Positions 1 through 7,204 of a stretch of DNA of 10,682 nt are shown here, in pieces. The position numbers and the translations under genes were made by a program. The stretch is from an uncultured Alphaproteobacteria bacterium. GTDB taxonomy: Bacteria; Pseudomonadota; Alphaproteobacteria; Rhizobiales; Rhizobiaceae. Where the stretch lies: NCBI GenBank assembly GCA_929200335.1, contig CAKMZG010000080.1, positions 1-10,682 of the forward strand, given 5' to 3'. The notes under the pieces are model-generated. The model saw only the letters and a list, made by a program, of their open reading frames with translations, did not search any database and had not been told where the DNA came from. How positions within the stretch are numbered: position 1 is the stretch's first letter; each line of letters begins with the position of its first letter.

Positions 1-12
1 TTATATGAATTC

Positions 13-100
13 AAAAGGCCGCTCTAGATTCTTTAATTTGCCTGAATAGTCTCATTTAGGTGAATTCACTTAAAGGCTTTACGCGCTAGCCGGCGGCCTT
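13..100 (-). terminator. Possible long-loop terminator of ubiG
   Basis: On the minus strand, AAGGCCGC (positions 100 to 93, inside the last codons of ubiG) is the exact complement of GCGGCCTT (22 to 15), which runs on into TTTT. An 8-bp GC-rich stem ending in Ts resembles a terminator, and the same GCGGCCTT arm followed by Ts closes the clear terminator at 7837-7871. However, the loop would be about 70 nt and holds the palindrome at 54-75, so folding in time to release RNA polymerase is doubtful. This is an inference from the sequence only. Confidence 0.25.
54..75. repeat. 22-bp imperfect palindrome, copy 1, just after ubiG
   Basis: The core GTGAATTCAC is perfectly self-complementary. Symmetry extends outward to a 20-bp span (55-74) with one mismatched pair (G59 against T70). 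The site matches the palindrome at 10654-10675 at 19 of 22 positions. It starts exactly 10 nt after the ubiG stop codon (minus strand), the same distance as the other copy after the clpB stop. A further isolated TGAATTCA sits at 6-13. I do not recognise the motif. A binding site for a dimeric regulator of a gene beyond the left edge, or a dispersed palindromic repeat, are both possible. Confidence 0.75.
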
Positions 101-838
101 CTTAGCCAGCAACATGTAATTGACATCCATATCATTAGAACGGTTCCAAGAATTGGTAAGTGGGTTGAAAAACACCCCTATGCGATCAATCACCTGCATG
201 CTGCGCGCATTCAGCGGGCCTTCAATTTCTTCAGGCTTTACCAGCTTTTCATATTGATGGGTGCCTCTCGGCAGCCATTTTAAGACGTTTTCTGCCATGA
301 TGATGGCAAGTAAATTGGCTTTTGGTGTACGATTAATGGTGGCGACAAACATCAAACCCTCAGGTTTTACCATATTGGCACAAAGGCGGACAAATAAGTC
401 GACATCCGATACATGTTCCACCACTTCCATGTTAAGTACGATGTCGAATTTCTCCCCTTCTGCCTCTAAAGCTTCTGCTGTCGTGGCGCGATAATCAATA
501 TTAATGCCTGATTGCTGGGCATGGAGTTTTGCAATTTCAATATTATCGGTTGCGGGATCAACACTAACCATCTCAGCGCCCATTTTTGCCATGGGTTCGC
601 TCAAAAGACCACCGCCGCAGCCAATGTCTAAAATACGCAAGCCTTTTAAAGCATCATGGGCATTAATGTCACGGTCAAAGTGTTCGCAAATTTTCTCTTT
701 GATATAGGTAATGCGCACGGGGTTAAATTTATGCAAAGGCTTAAATTTACCATTTGGATCCCACCATTCTGAAGCCATAGCTGCAAACCGAGAAACCTCA
801 TCTTGGTCAATGGTATTGTTATTTGTATTTTCTTGCAT
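86..838 (-). CDS. ubiG: UbiG, bifunctional 3-demethylubiquinol / 2-polyprenyl-6-hydroxyphenol O-methyltransferase
   Basis: UbiG uses S-adenosylmethionine to perform both O-methylations of ubiquinone synthesis, in the cytosol at the inner membrane. The 250-residue length is normal for the family. Residues 13-48 hold the typical N-terminal stretch (EVSRFAAMASEWWDPNG). The SAM-binding motif I is ILDIGCGGG at 69-77, the ribose-binding acidic residue is in VSVDP (91-95), and MEVVEHV at 137-143 is the family post-I/II motif. LPRGTHQYEKLVKPEE (189-204) is the conserved substrate-side segment of UbiG proteins. The start has AAGGAA about 7 nt upstream on the minus strand. The gene diverges from lysC, an arrangement I recall from Rhizobiales. 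Nothing looks damaged. Other SAM methyltransferases share motif I, but the C-terminal segment favours UbiG strongly. Confidence 0.96.
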   Translation of the reverse strand: MQENTNNNTIDQDEVSRFAAMASEWWDPNGKFKPLHKFNPVRITYIKEKICEHFDRDINAHDALKGLRILDIGCGGGLLSEPMAKMGAEMVSVDPATDNIEIAKLHAQQSGINIDYRATTAEALEAEGEKFDIVLNMEVVEHVSDVDLFVRLCANMVKPEGLMFVATINRTPKANLLAIIMAENVLKWLPRGTHQYEKLVKPEEIEGPLNARSMQVIDRIGVFFNPLTNSWNRSNDMDVNYMLLAKKAAG

Positions 839-897
839 GATATATTCCTTTTGCTTTTTGGCCTTTTAATCGAACAAATAGCACTATTTCTTGCTCA

Positions 898-925
898 TCT
901 ATGACTTAGAGCAAAATAAAGTCAA
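898..925 (-). promoter_or_regulatory. Candidate ubiG promoter
   Basis: On the minus strand TTGACT (925-920) is a near-consensus -35 box. Sixteen nt later CATAGA (903-898) is a poor -10 box. It is placed about 60 bp ahead of the ubiG start, in the divergent region shared with lysC. The -35 is good and the -10 weak, so this is tentative. Confidence 0.3.
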
Positions 926-937
926 CTCTTCTGGGCG

Positions 938-971
938 CTTGACCTTGCAGAAAAGACATTTTTTCGATAAT
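938..971 (+). promoter_or_regulatory. Candidate lysC promoter
   Basis: CTTGACC at 938-944 fits the rhizobial -35 pattern (CTTGAC). The best -10-like string, GATAAT at 966-971, is 21 nt further on, which is long; TTCGAT at 963-968 gives 18 nt but is a poor match. If GATAAT is used, the transcript would start near 978 and the leader would be about 58 nt, opening with the hairpin at 983-1006. Confidence 0.35.
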
Positions 972-982
972 GAAACGCTGTT

Positions 983-1006
983 AACGTCCCATTTATACGG
1001 GGCGTT
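983..1006 (+). promoter_or_regulatory. Hairpin in the lysC leader
   Basis: AACGTCCC (983-990) pairs with GGGGCGTT (999-1006) over 8 bp including one T-G wobble, with loop ATTTATAC, and is followed by TTAG and TTTG. It lies 29 nt before the lysC start codon. It resembles a short attenuator or terminator, but the T tract is interrupted. A competing stem is possible between AAACGC (973-978) and GCGTTT (1002-1007), if that upstream part is transcribed. No lysine-riboswitch architecture is visible, and the leader is far too short for one. Confidence 0.4.
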
Positions 1007-1035
1007 TTAGTTTGTGGATTAATTTGGAAAGTGTT

Positions 1036-2289
1036 ATGGCTCGCATTGTAATGAAATTTGGCGGTACTTCGGTTGCAGATTTAGATCGCATTCGTAATGT
1101 TGCTAAACATGTGAAACGCGAGATTGATGCTGGCCACCAGGTGGCTGTGGTCGTGTCTGCCATGTCAGGTAAAACCAACGAGTTGGTTAACTGGACAAAA
1201 GAGGCATCGCCTATGCATGATGCGCGTGAATATGATGCCGTTGTTGCATCAGGCGAGCAAGTTACATCTGGGCTTTTGGCTATTACACTTCAGTCAATGG
1301 GTGTGGATGCAAGATCATGGCAGGGTTGGCAAATTCCAATTGAAACCGATAATGCCCATGGTGCTGCACGTATTAAGTCGATTAATGGCGCAGCCTTAGT
1401 AGAGCGCTTTGAAATCGGTCAGGTGGCCGTGATCGCAGGTTTTCAAGGCATTGGCCCCGATAATCGCATTGCTACACTTGGGCGTGGTGGCTCTGATACC
1501 AGTGCTGTGGCTATTGCTGCAAGTGTTGGCGCGGATCGCTGTGATATTTATACCGATGTAGATGGGGTTTATACCACCGATCCAAGGATTGAGCCTAAAG
1601 CCCAGCGTCTTGCTAAGATTTCTTTTGAAGAAATGTTAGAAATGGCATCATTGGGTGCTAAGGTGTTACAAGTGCGCTCGGTGGAAATGGGCATGGTGCA
1701 TGGGGTTAGAATGTTTGTGCGCTCTAGCTTTACTGATCCCGATGCGATAGATTCAAGTGAAGGTGCAGTACCTGAAGGTACGCTAATTTGTAATGAGGAT
1801 GAAATTGTGGAACAACAAGTCGTAACTGGTATTGCTTATGCAAAAGATGAAGCACAGATCTCATTGCGCCGAGTATCGGATAAGCCTGGCGTATCTGCTG
1901 CAATTTTTGGCCCTCTATCGGATGCTAATATCAATGTAGATATGATCGTTCAAAACGTATCTGAAGATGGTTCAAAAACGGATATGACTTTTACTGTGCC
2001 AAATACCGATTTGGATCGTGCTACAGAGGTGCTTGAAAAATCCTTAGACAGTATAGGCTATGAGATTCTACAAAGTGATCCTGGCATGGTGAAAGTTTCT
2101 GTGATTGGCATTGGCATGCGTTCACATGCAGGTGTTGCGGCGACTGCTTTCAAATGTTTGGCTGATAAAGGCATTAATATTAGGGCGATTACAACGTCAG
2201 AAATTAAAATCTCAATTTTGATTGATGAAGAATATGCAGAATTGGCCGTACGTTCGCTCCATGCGGTTTATGGCTTGGGCGCTGATTAG
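1036..2289 (+). CDS. lysC: Aspartate kinase (aspartokinase), single-domain lysine/threonine-pathway enzyme
   Basis: The enzyme phosphorylates L-aspartate with ATP, the first step toward lysine, threonine, methionine and diaminopimelate. I take ATG 1036 as the start (417 residues) because it begins MARIVMKFGGTSVA, the family N-terminus, with GGAAAG at 1026-1031. The frame stays open to a TTG at 1012, but the eight extra residues look non-homologous. The amino-acid kinase domain covers about 1-245: KFGGTSV at 7-13, VVSAMSGKTNEL after it, GRGGSDT at 149-155 and YTDVDGVYTTDPRI following. Two C-terminal ACT domains (about 264-345 and 347-415, the second with GIGMRSHAGVAATAF) form the allosteric site, so feedback inhibition by lysine and/or threonine is expected from the family. 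There is no fused homoserine dehydrogenase. It diverges from ubiG, and the terminator at 2304-2325 separates it from ptsP. Confidence 0.96.
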   Translation: MARIVMKFGGTSVADLDRIRNVAKHVKREIDAGHQVAVVVSAMSGKTNELVNWTKEASPMHDAREYDAVVASGEQVTSGLLAITLQSMGVDARSWQGWQIPIETDNAHGAARIKSINGAALVERFEIGQVAVIAGFQGIGPDNRIATLGRGGSDTSAVAIAASVGADRCDIYTDVDGVYTTDPRIEPKAQRLAKISFEEMLEMASLGAKVLQVRSVEMGMVHGVRMFVRSSFTDPDAIDSSEGAVPEGTLICNEDEIVEQQVVTGIAYAKDEAQISLRRVSDKPGVSAAIFGPLSDANINVDMIVQNVSEDGSKTDMTFTVPNTDLDRATEVLEKSLDSIGYEILQSDPGMVKVSVIGIGMRSHAGVAATAFKCLADKGINIRAITTSEIKISILIDEEYAELAVRSLHAVYGLGAD

Positions 2290-2303
2290 CTACCATCATA
2301 ATT

Positions 2304-2325
2304 GGGAGTGTTAACCTCCTTTTTT
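2304..2325 (+). terminator. Weak intrinsic terminator after lysC
   Basis: GGAG (2305-2308) pairs with CTCC (2316-2319), with a possible extra G-T closing pair, a 7-nt loop and a run of six Ts at 2320-2325. It begins 14 nt after the lysC stop. The stem is short, so some read-through into ptsP is likely. Confidence 0.5.
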
Positions 2326-2429
2326 GGGGTCTATCTTTTTAAAAGAGACTATATTTAACGGGTAGGATATTAATAAGAGCAATTTTATCATTTGGTTAGC
2401 TCAATCATTGAGGCGTTATCGGGAGACTA

Positions 2430-4721
2430 ATGCCAATTAAGGATTATAGAATGGCACTTTCAACACCAGGACCACGTGCCTTGTTGAAACGATTGCGCGA
2501 AGTAATGGCTGAGCCACTTGAGCCGCAGCAACGTTTAGATAAGATCGTGAAGAACATTGCTGCTAACATGGTAGCAGAGGTTTGTTCTGTCTATTTGTTG
2601 CGCGCAGATAGCATGTTGGAATTATTTGCAACCGAGGGCCTTAACCCTTCAGCTGTTCACCAAACTTCTCTGCCTATTGGTCAGGGTTTGGTTGGTTTAA
2701 TTGCGGCGACAACACGCCCATTAAACTTGCCGGATGCCCAGTCTCATCCATCATTTGCTTATTTGCCAGAAACAGGCGAGGAAATTTTCAAATCCTTCCT
2801 TGGTGTACCAATTTTGCGCGGCGGGCGTATGCTTGGGGTTTTGGTGGTGCAAAATCAAAATAGCCGTACCTATAATGATATGGAAATTGAAGCGCTTGAG
2901 ACCACAGCCATGGTTTTGGCTGAGTTGATTATTGCAGGTAATTTGCATGATATGGCAAATGAAGGCATGGCGCTTGATTTAAGCAATCCGCATACAGTGC
3001 GCGGCCTATCCTTATCAGATGGCTTGGCTTATGGCCATGTGGTTTTGCATGAGCCTCGAGTTGTTGTGACAAATCTTTTTAATGAGAGTGCCGATATTGA
3101 ACATCAAAAACTCCATGATGCTCTTGGTGAATTGCGCATTTCCATTGATGATATGTTGGCACGTGGTGATTTGGCAAAAGAGGGTGATCACCGTGATATT
3201 TTAGAAGCCTATAGGATGTTTGCCAATGATCGCGGTTGGGTGCGACGTATGGAGGAGGCTATTCAAAATGGCCTAACAGCTGAGGCTGCGGTTGAAAAAG
3301 TGCAAGGCGATAATCGCGCACGGATGATGCGGATTAATGATCCCTATTTGCGTGAACGCTTGCATGATTTTGATGATCTAGCACACCGCTTATTACGTAA
3401 ATTGATGAATGAAAATCCTATTAGAGATGGGCTTCAATTGCCTGAGCGCGCGGTGGTTTTAGCGCGTCATATGGGAGCCGCAGAATTATTGGACTATCCG
3501 CGTGAGCACCTTATTGGCCTCGTGTTAGAAGATGCAGGGCCCACAAGCCATGTGGTTATTGTCGCACGCGCACTGGGCATTCCAGTTGTTACTCAAGTGG
3601 TGGGTGTTGTTTCTATGGCAGAAAACAACGATCCAGTAATTGTAGATGGCGAAGAAGGTAGCGTTTTAGTCCGCCCTGCTCAAGATATGGTGCATGTCTA
3701 TAAAGAAAAAATAGAATTTCGTGCTAAGCGTTTTGCTCAATATAGTAAATTGGCTCAGCGACCAGCTATTTCAAAAGATGGTATTGAAATTTCTTTGAAT
3801 ATGAATGCTGGTCTTTTGGTGGATTTGCCCCAATTAGAAGCATCCAATGCTGATGGCATTAGTTTGTTTAGAACTGAGTTGCAATTTATGGTGGCAGCGC
3901 GTTTCCCTCGACCAAGCGAGCAAGAGCTGCTTTATAAAGAAGTCATGGAAAGCGTTGGTGATAAGCCGGTGACATTTCGCACCCTTGATGTTGGTGGCGA
4001 TAAGATTTTGCCCTATTTAAGATTAACCGCAGAAGAAAATCCAGCCCTTGGTTGGCGAGCGATTCGTTTAGCGCTCGATCGTCCTGGGCTTTTGCGCACT
4101 CAAATTAGGGCGCTCTTAAAGGCTGCTGGTAACCGTAAACTACGGTTAATGGTGCCAATGATAACAGATGTGAGTGAAATGCATGAGGTGCGAAGTCTCT
4201 TAGATCATGAGCGCTCACTAATGGCTAAATTTGGCCATGCCATGCCATCTCATATTGAATTAGGGGCAATGATTGAAGTGCCGTCCTTATTGTTTCAATT
4301 GGATGAATTGATGCAGGTTGCTGATTTTGTATCTATTGGCTCTAATGACCTGTTTCAATTTATGTTTGCATCCGATAGAGGCAATTCAAAGGTTGCTAAT
4401 CGTTATGATCCATTAAGCCATGCATTTTTACGCGCTTTGAAAAATATTGTTGATGCTGGCAATCGTCATGATACACCTGTTACACTGTGTGGTGAAATCG
4501 CAGGGCGACCTTTGTCTGCTATGGCATTAATGGGGCTTGGTTTTAGATCTTTTTCTATGTCACCAGCATCCATTGGTCCTGTGAAGGCTATGCTGCTCGG
4601 CCTTGATGTAAAGAGCTTGCAAGATAAATTTTTATCGATGTTGGATGCATCAATTGCCGATGGTCAAACCATCCGTGAATTGCTGATAGACTTTGCTGAA
4701 ACCAATGGCATACCCTATTAG
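2430..4721 (+). CDS. ptsP: PtsP, enzyme I-Ntr (phosphoenolpyruvate-protein phosphotransferase with GAF domain)
   Basis: EI-Ntr takes phosphate from phosphoenolpyruvate and passes it to NPr (PtsO), then to EIIA-Ntr, a regulatory rather than sugar-transporting chain linked to nitrogen, carbon and potassium status. At 763 residues it has the usual family length. An N-terminal GAF domain spans about 30-168 (SFLGVPI at 122-128), followed by the NPr-binding and phosphohistidine domains and the C-terminal PEP-binding barrel. The phosphohistidine is H374 in GPTSHVVIVARALG. R481, R517 (TFRTLDVGGDK) and C687 (TLCGEIAGRP) follow at the same spacings (107, 143 and 313 residues from the His) as H189, R296, R332 and C502 of E. 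coli enzyme I, so all catalytic residues are present. Two starts are plausible: ATG 2430 with GGGAG at 2421-2425, or ATG 2451 (MALSTPGPRALLKRL) with AAGGA at 2440-2444. Rhizobial homologues, as I recall them, fit the shorter one. It probably heads the prfA-prmC transcript. Confidence 0.95.
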   Translation: MPIKDYRMALSTPGPRALLKRLREVMAEPLEPQQRLDKIVKNIAANMVAEVCSVYLLRADSMLELFATEGLNPSAVHQTSLPIGQGLVGLIAATTRPLNLPDAQSHPSFAYLPETGEEIFKSFLGVPILRGGRMLGVLVVQNQNSRTYNDMEIEALETTAMVLAELIIAGNLHDMANEGMALDLSNPHTVRGLSLSDGLAYGHVVLHEPRVVVTNLFNESADIEHQKLHDALGELRISIDDMLARGDLAKEGDHRDILEAYRMFANDRGWVRRMEEAIQNGLTAEAAVEKVQGDNRARMMRINDPYLRERLHDFDDLAHRLLRKLMNENPIRDGLQLPERAVVLARHMGAAELLDYPREHLIGLVLEDAGPTSHVVIVARALGIPVVTQVVGVVSMAENNDPVIVDGEEGSVLVRPAQDMVHVYKEKIEFRAKRFAQYSKLAQRPAISKDGIEISLNMNAGLLVDLPQLEASNADGISLFRTELQFMVAARFPRPSEQELLYKEVMESVGDKPVTFRTLDVGGDKILPYLRLTAEENPALGWRAIRLALDRPGLLRTQIRALLKAAGNRKLRLMVPMITDVSEMHEVRSLLDHERSLMAKFGHAMPSHIELGAMIEVPSLLFQLDELMQVADFVSIGSNDLFQFMFASDRGNSKVANRYDPLSHAFLRALKNIVDAGNRHDTPVTLCGEIAGRPLSAMALMGLGFRSFSMSPASIGPVKAMLLGLDVKSLQDKFLSMLDASIADGQTIRELLIDFAETNGIPY

Positions 4722-4779
4722 CTTTCCTAATATTAGCCTTACCATAAAAAATAAACCTTAAAACGTTAGAAGAACACCC

Positions 4780-5856
4780 ATGCTACCAAATGAAAAATTA
4801 CAACAAGTTTTGGATCGTCATAAGACATTAGAAACTGCAATGTCAGAAAACCCAGATCCAGAAGATTATGTTAAAATGGCATCTGAATTTTCTGAATTGG
4901 GGCCTGTTGTTGAGAAAATTAAAGATTTACATTCCACTCAAGCTGATCTTGAGGGGATTGTTGAAATTTTGGCAGATAAATCTGTAGACAGTGAAATGCG
5001 CGAGATGGCTGAAATGGAAAAGCCCGATTTGGATGAAAAAATTCAAAGTCTCGAAGAAGAAATTCAATTGCTTTTGTTGCCAAAAGATAGTGCCGATAGC
5101 AAAAATGCTATCTTAGAACTGCGAGCAGGTACGGGTGGTTCTGAGGCCGCACTTTTTGCAGGTGATTTGTTTCGCATGTATCAACGTTATGCTGAAAACC
5201 AACGCTGGAAGGTTGAAGTTCTATCTGAAAGCGCTGGCGAGGTTGGTGGATTTAAGGAAATTGTTGCCTCAATTAATGGCAATGGGGTGTTTGCTAAATT
5301 AAAATTTGAATCAGGGGTGCACCGTGTGCAGCGGGTGCCAGATACTGAATCAGGTGGGCGTGTGCATACATCTGCTGCAACAGTTGCAGTGTTGCCTGAG
5401 GCGGAAGACATTGATGTTGAAATTCGTAATGAAGACATCCGTATTGATACCATGCGCGCATCAGGTGCTGGTGGACAGCACGTTAATACTACCGATAGTG
5501 CGGTTCGCATTACTCATATTCCAACCGGTGTGGTGGTAATGAGTTCTGAAAAATCTCAACACCAAAACCGTGCCAATGCGATGAAAGAATTGCGTACACG
5601 CCTTTATGATATGGAACGCCAAAAAGCGGATGCTGAACGTGCAGATAGCCGCCGCGGTCAAGTGGGGTCGGGCGACCGTTCTGAGCGTATTCGTACATAT
5701 AATTATCCCCAAGGTCGTTTAACTGATCACCGTATTAACCTTACCCTTTATAAGCTTGAACGCATCATGGAAGGTGAAGGTTTGGATGAGGTTTTTGATG
5801 CCTTAATGACGGATTTCCAAGCTGGCCAACTGGCCGCTCTTGGTGATGAAGAATAG
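4780..5856 (+). CDS. prfA: Peptide chain release factor 1
   Basis: RF1 recognises UAA and UAG in the ribosomal A site and triggers hydrolysis of the peptidyl-tRNA. The 358-residue length is normal. The first 100 residues form the charged helical domain. The stop-codon-reading PxT motif is PDT at 187-189 within HRVQRVPDTESGGRVHTS; an acidic middle residue is, as I recall, common in alphaproteobacterial RF1. The PxT form, rather than SPF, separates RF1 from RF2. The catalytic GGQ is at 231-233 in SGAGGQHVNTTDSAVRI; its glutamine is the PrmC methylation target. The start has only a weak AGAAGAA Shine-Dalgarno sequence, 5 nt upstream. It sits 58 bp after ptsP and 15 bp before prmC with no terminator in either gap, so co-transcription is likely. 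Confidence 0.97.
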   Translation: MLPNEKLQQVLDRHKTLETAMSENPDPEDYVKMASEFSELGPVVEKIKDLHSTQADLEGIVEILADKSVDSEMREMAEMEKPDLDEKIQSLEEEIQLLLLPKDSADSKNAILELRAGTGGSEAALFAGDLFRMYQRYAENQRWKVEVLSESAGEVGGFKEIVASINGNGVFAKLKFESGVHRVQRVPDTESGGRVHTSAATVAVLPEAEDIDVEIRNEDIRIDTMRASGAGGQHVNTTDSAVRITHIPTGVVVMSSEKSQHQNRANAMKELRTRLYDMERQKADAERADSRRGQVGSGDRSERIRTYNYPQGRLTDHRINLTLYKLERIMEGEGLDEVFDALMTDFQAGQLAALGDEE

Positions 5857-5871
5857 CCTACTCTTAAGATT

Positions 5872-6753
5872 ATGAGTGACGGGATAGAGCATCAATTACA
5901 AAGCCAATTTCAACAAGCAAAGTTACGCCTTGCTGAGGCTGATATTGCAAATGCAACGCTGGATGCTCGTCTTTTATTGCAAGCAGTATTGGATATTGAT
6001 CATGGGCAATTTATCTCACAACAAGCTTTGGCACTAAATACCCAACAGATTGAAGCCTATAATCAAGTAATTGAGCGCCGTATTCATGGTGAGCCTGTAT
6101 ATAGAATTATGGGATATCGTAATTTCTATGGGCGAGATTTTAAATTAAATCCTGCAACTCTTGAGCCACGAGCTGATACAGAAATTTTAATCGATAAGGC
6201 GCTGGAATGGGTGAAGCGTAATCACGGGCTAGATGCTAAAATTAGTTTCTTAGATATTGGCACAGGAACAGGTGCAATTGGTATTACGCTTTTGAGTGAG
6301 TTAAAAAATGCTAAAGCGATTCTAAGTGATCTTTCACAAGAAGCTTTAGATTGCGCGAAAGAAAACGCAGAAACCTACGGGGTGCTAAATAGGGTTGAAT
6401 TTAAGCAAGGATCTTATTTTGAGCCTTTTTTAGGATTGAATTTAAAATTTGACATGATTGTCTCAAATCCACCTTATATTAATAGCGATGTGATCGATGA
6501 ATTATCTATCGAGGTGCAAAAGTTTGATCCCGCTCTTGCTCTTGATGGTGGCAAGGATGGCTTAGATGCGTATCGCCAGATTATTCCCAATGCTCAATCC
6601 TATTTATACCCAAAAGGCGCCATATTTTTAGAATTTGGTTATGATCAAGCGGTAGCCATTGACCAATTAGCGCAGACTGCTAATTGGCAAGATGTTACGA
6701 TTATGCACGACTATGGTGGTAATGATAGGGTGATGTTTGGCCGATCTCCATGA
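5872..6753 (+). CDS. prmC: PrmC, release factor glutamine N5-methyltransferase
   Basis: PrmC (HemK) transfers a methyl group from SAM to the side-chain nitrogen of the GGQ glutamine in RF1 and RF2, raising termination efficiency. The 293-residue protein has the helical N-terminal release-factor-binding domain (about 1-90, with DARLLLQAVL), then FLDIGTGTGAIGI starting at residue 126 as SAM motif I, and NPPY at 199-202 as the catalytic motif that holds the glutamine amide. NPPYI with the nearby PALALDGGKDGLDAYR is characteristic of PrmC rather than of the ribosomal-protein methyltransferase PrmB. It begins 15 nt after the stop of prfA, whose product is its substrate. Its Shine-Dalgarno sequence is poor (CTTAAG), so translational coupling to prfA is plausible. 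Confidence 0.95.
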   Translation: MSDGIEHQLQSQFQQAKLRLAEADIANATLDARLLLQAVLDIDHGQFISQQALALNTQQIEAYNQVIERRIHGEPVYRIMGYRNFYGRDFKLNPATLEPRADTEILIDKALEWVKRNHGLDAKISFLDIGTGTGAIGITLLSELKNAKAILSDLSQEALDCAKENAETYGVLNRVEFKQGSYFEPFLGLNLKFDMIVSNPPYINSDVIDELSIEVQKFDPALALDGGKDGLDAYRQIIPNAQSYLYPKGAIFLEFGYDQAVAIDQLAQTANWQDVTIMHDYGGNDRVMFGRSP

Positions 6754-6787
6754 TTGGTTCGGGTTTTATTTATACTTTTGGTGTAAT

Positions 6788-6816
6788 TTGGCACTTTATT
6801 TAATGTTTTTTATGAA
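6788..6816 (+). promoter_or_regulatory. Candidate promoter downstream of prmC
   Basis: TTGGCA (6788-6793) and TATGAA (6811-6816) are separated by 17 nt and match the housekeeping boxes at 5 and 4 of 6 positions. A transcript from here would carry a leader of about 380 nt before the DUF4167 start. In AT-rich sequence such matches also arise by chance. Confidence 0.3.
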
Positions 6817-7076
6817 AAAGGTAAGAAAACACTTGGCAAAATTGTCATAAACGGCTAATTTTGAATCACCGATATAGAACATGTGATCATTGCTAATCAT
6901 TAGATGTATTGTCATTCTGAAAAAATATAATTAGCTCTGACGTTAACGCGGTAATCTTGCAAAACAGAATTCAATAGCCATGAATGTGGTGGATACGTTT
7001 TGTGCGTTTATTTTCGCAAATGGTTATATCAATTGATGGAAGATCAAGATTATAAACTAAATTGCTAATTAGCGGG

Positions 7077-7091
7077 TGAAATCAGATTTCA
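7077..7091. repeat. 15-bp palindrome upstream of the DUF4167 gene
   Basis: TGAAATC-A-GATTTCA has perfect 7-bp arms around one central base, 113 bp before the DUF4167 start codon. This size and symmetry suit a dimeric regulator, but no family can be named and no second copy was seen in the window. Confidence 0.45.
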
Positions 7092-7204
7092 GTTATGAAC
7101 CCATATGGTTATTCTTATTAAATCGATAGATTTGATGGGAAGATCTGTATGATAATTGGCAACAACAATTAAATTATAAGTGTAATAAAAGAAACGGAAA
7201 ATGC

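Larger units (their letters stand above)
6754..7204 (+). other. 451-bp intergenic gap between prmC and the DUF4167 gene
   Basis: No convincing gene is present: the open frames are 10 to 18 codons long without ribosome binding sites. There is no GC-rich terminator after prmC. It holds several self-complementary stretches: ATCAATTGAT (7028-7037), TGAAATCAGATTTCA (7077-7091), CCATATGG and AAATC-GATA-GATTT (7120-7133). A perfect TATAAT lies at 6926-6931 but has no -35 at proper distance. One GAATC (6863-6867) fits the alphaproteobacterial CcrM methylation site GANTC. The length suggests a long leader or regulatory region for the downstream gene; an unannotated small RNA cannot be excluded. Confidence 0.5.

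Noticed and set aside
981..995. TTAA-N7-TTTA resembling a CtrA site before lysC
   Set aside because: The second half-site is imperfect and such AT-rich matches are common; nothing else points to cell-cycle control.
2355..2373. TTAA pair upstream of ptsP as a CtrA site
   Set aside because: The half-sites are 11 nt apart rather than 7.
5187..5510. 107-codon minus-strand frame inside prfA
   Set aside because: It is fully contained in the conserved RF1 coding region, including GGQ; its Ser/Thr/Pro/Arg-rich composition is typical of an antisense shadow.
6803..6850. 15-codon open frame, MFFMKKVRKHLAKLS
   Set aside because: It has no ribosome binding site, is tiny and lies in AT-rich spacer; short Lys-rich frames are expected by chance there.
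6980..7036. 18-codon open frame MNVVDTFCAFIFANGYIN
   Set aside because: It has no Shine-Dalgarno sequence and no recognisable features.
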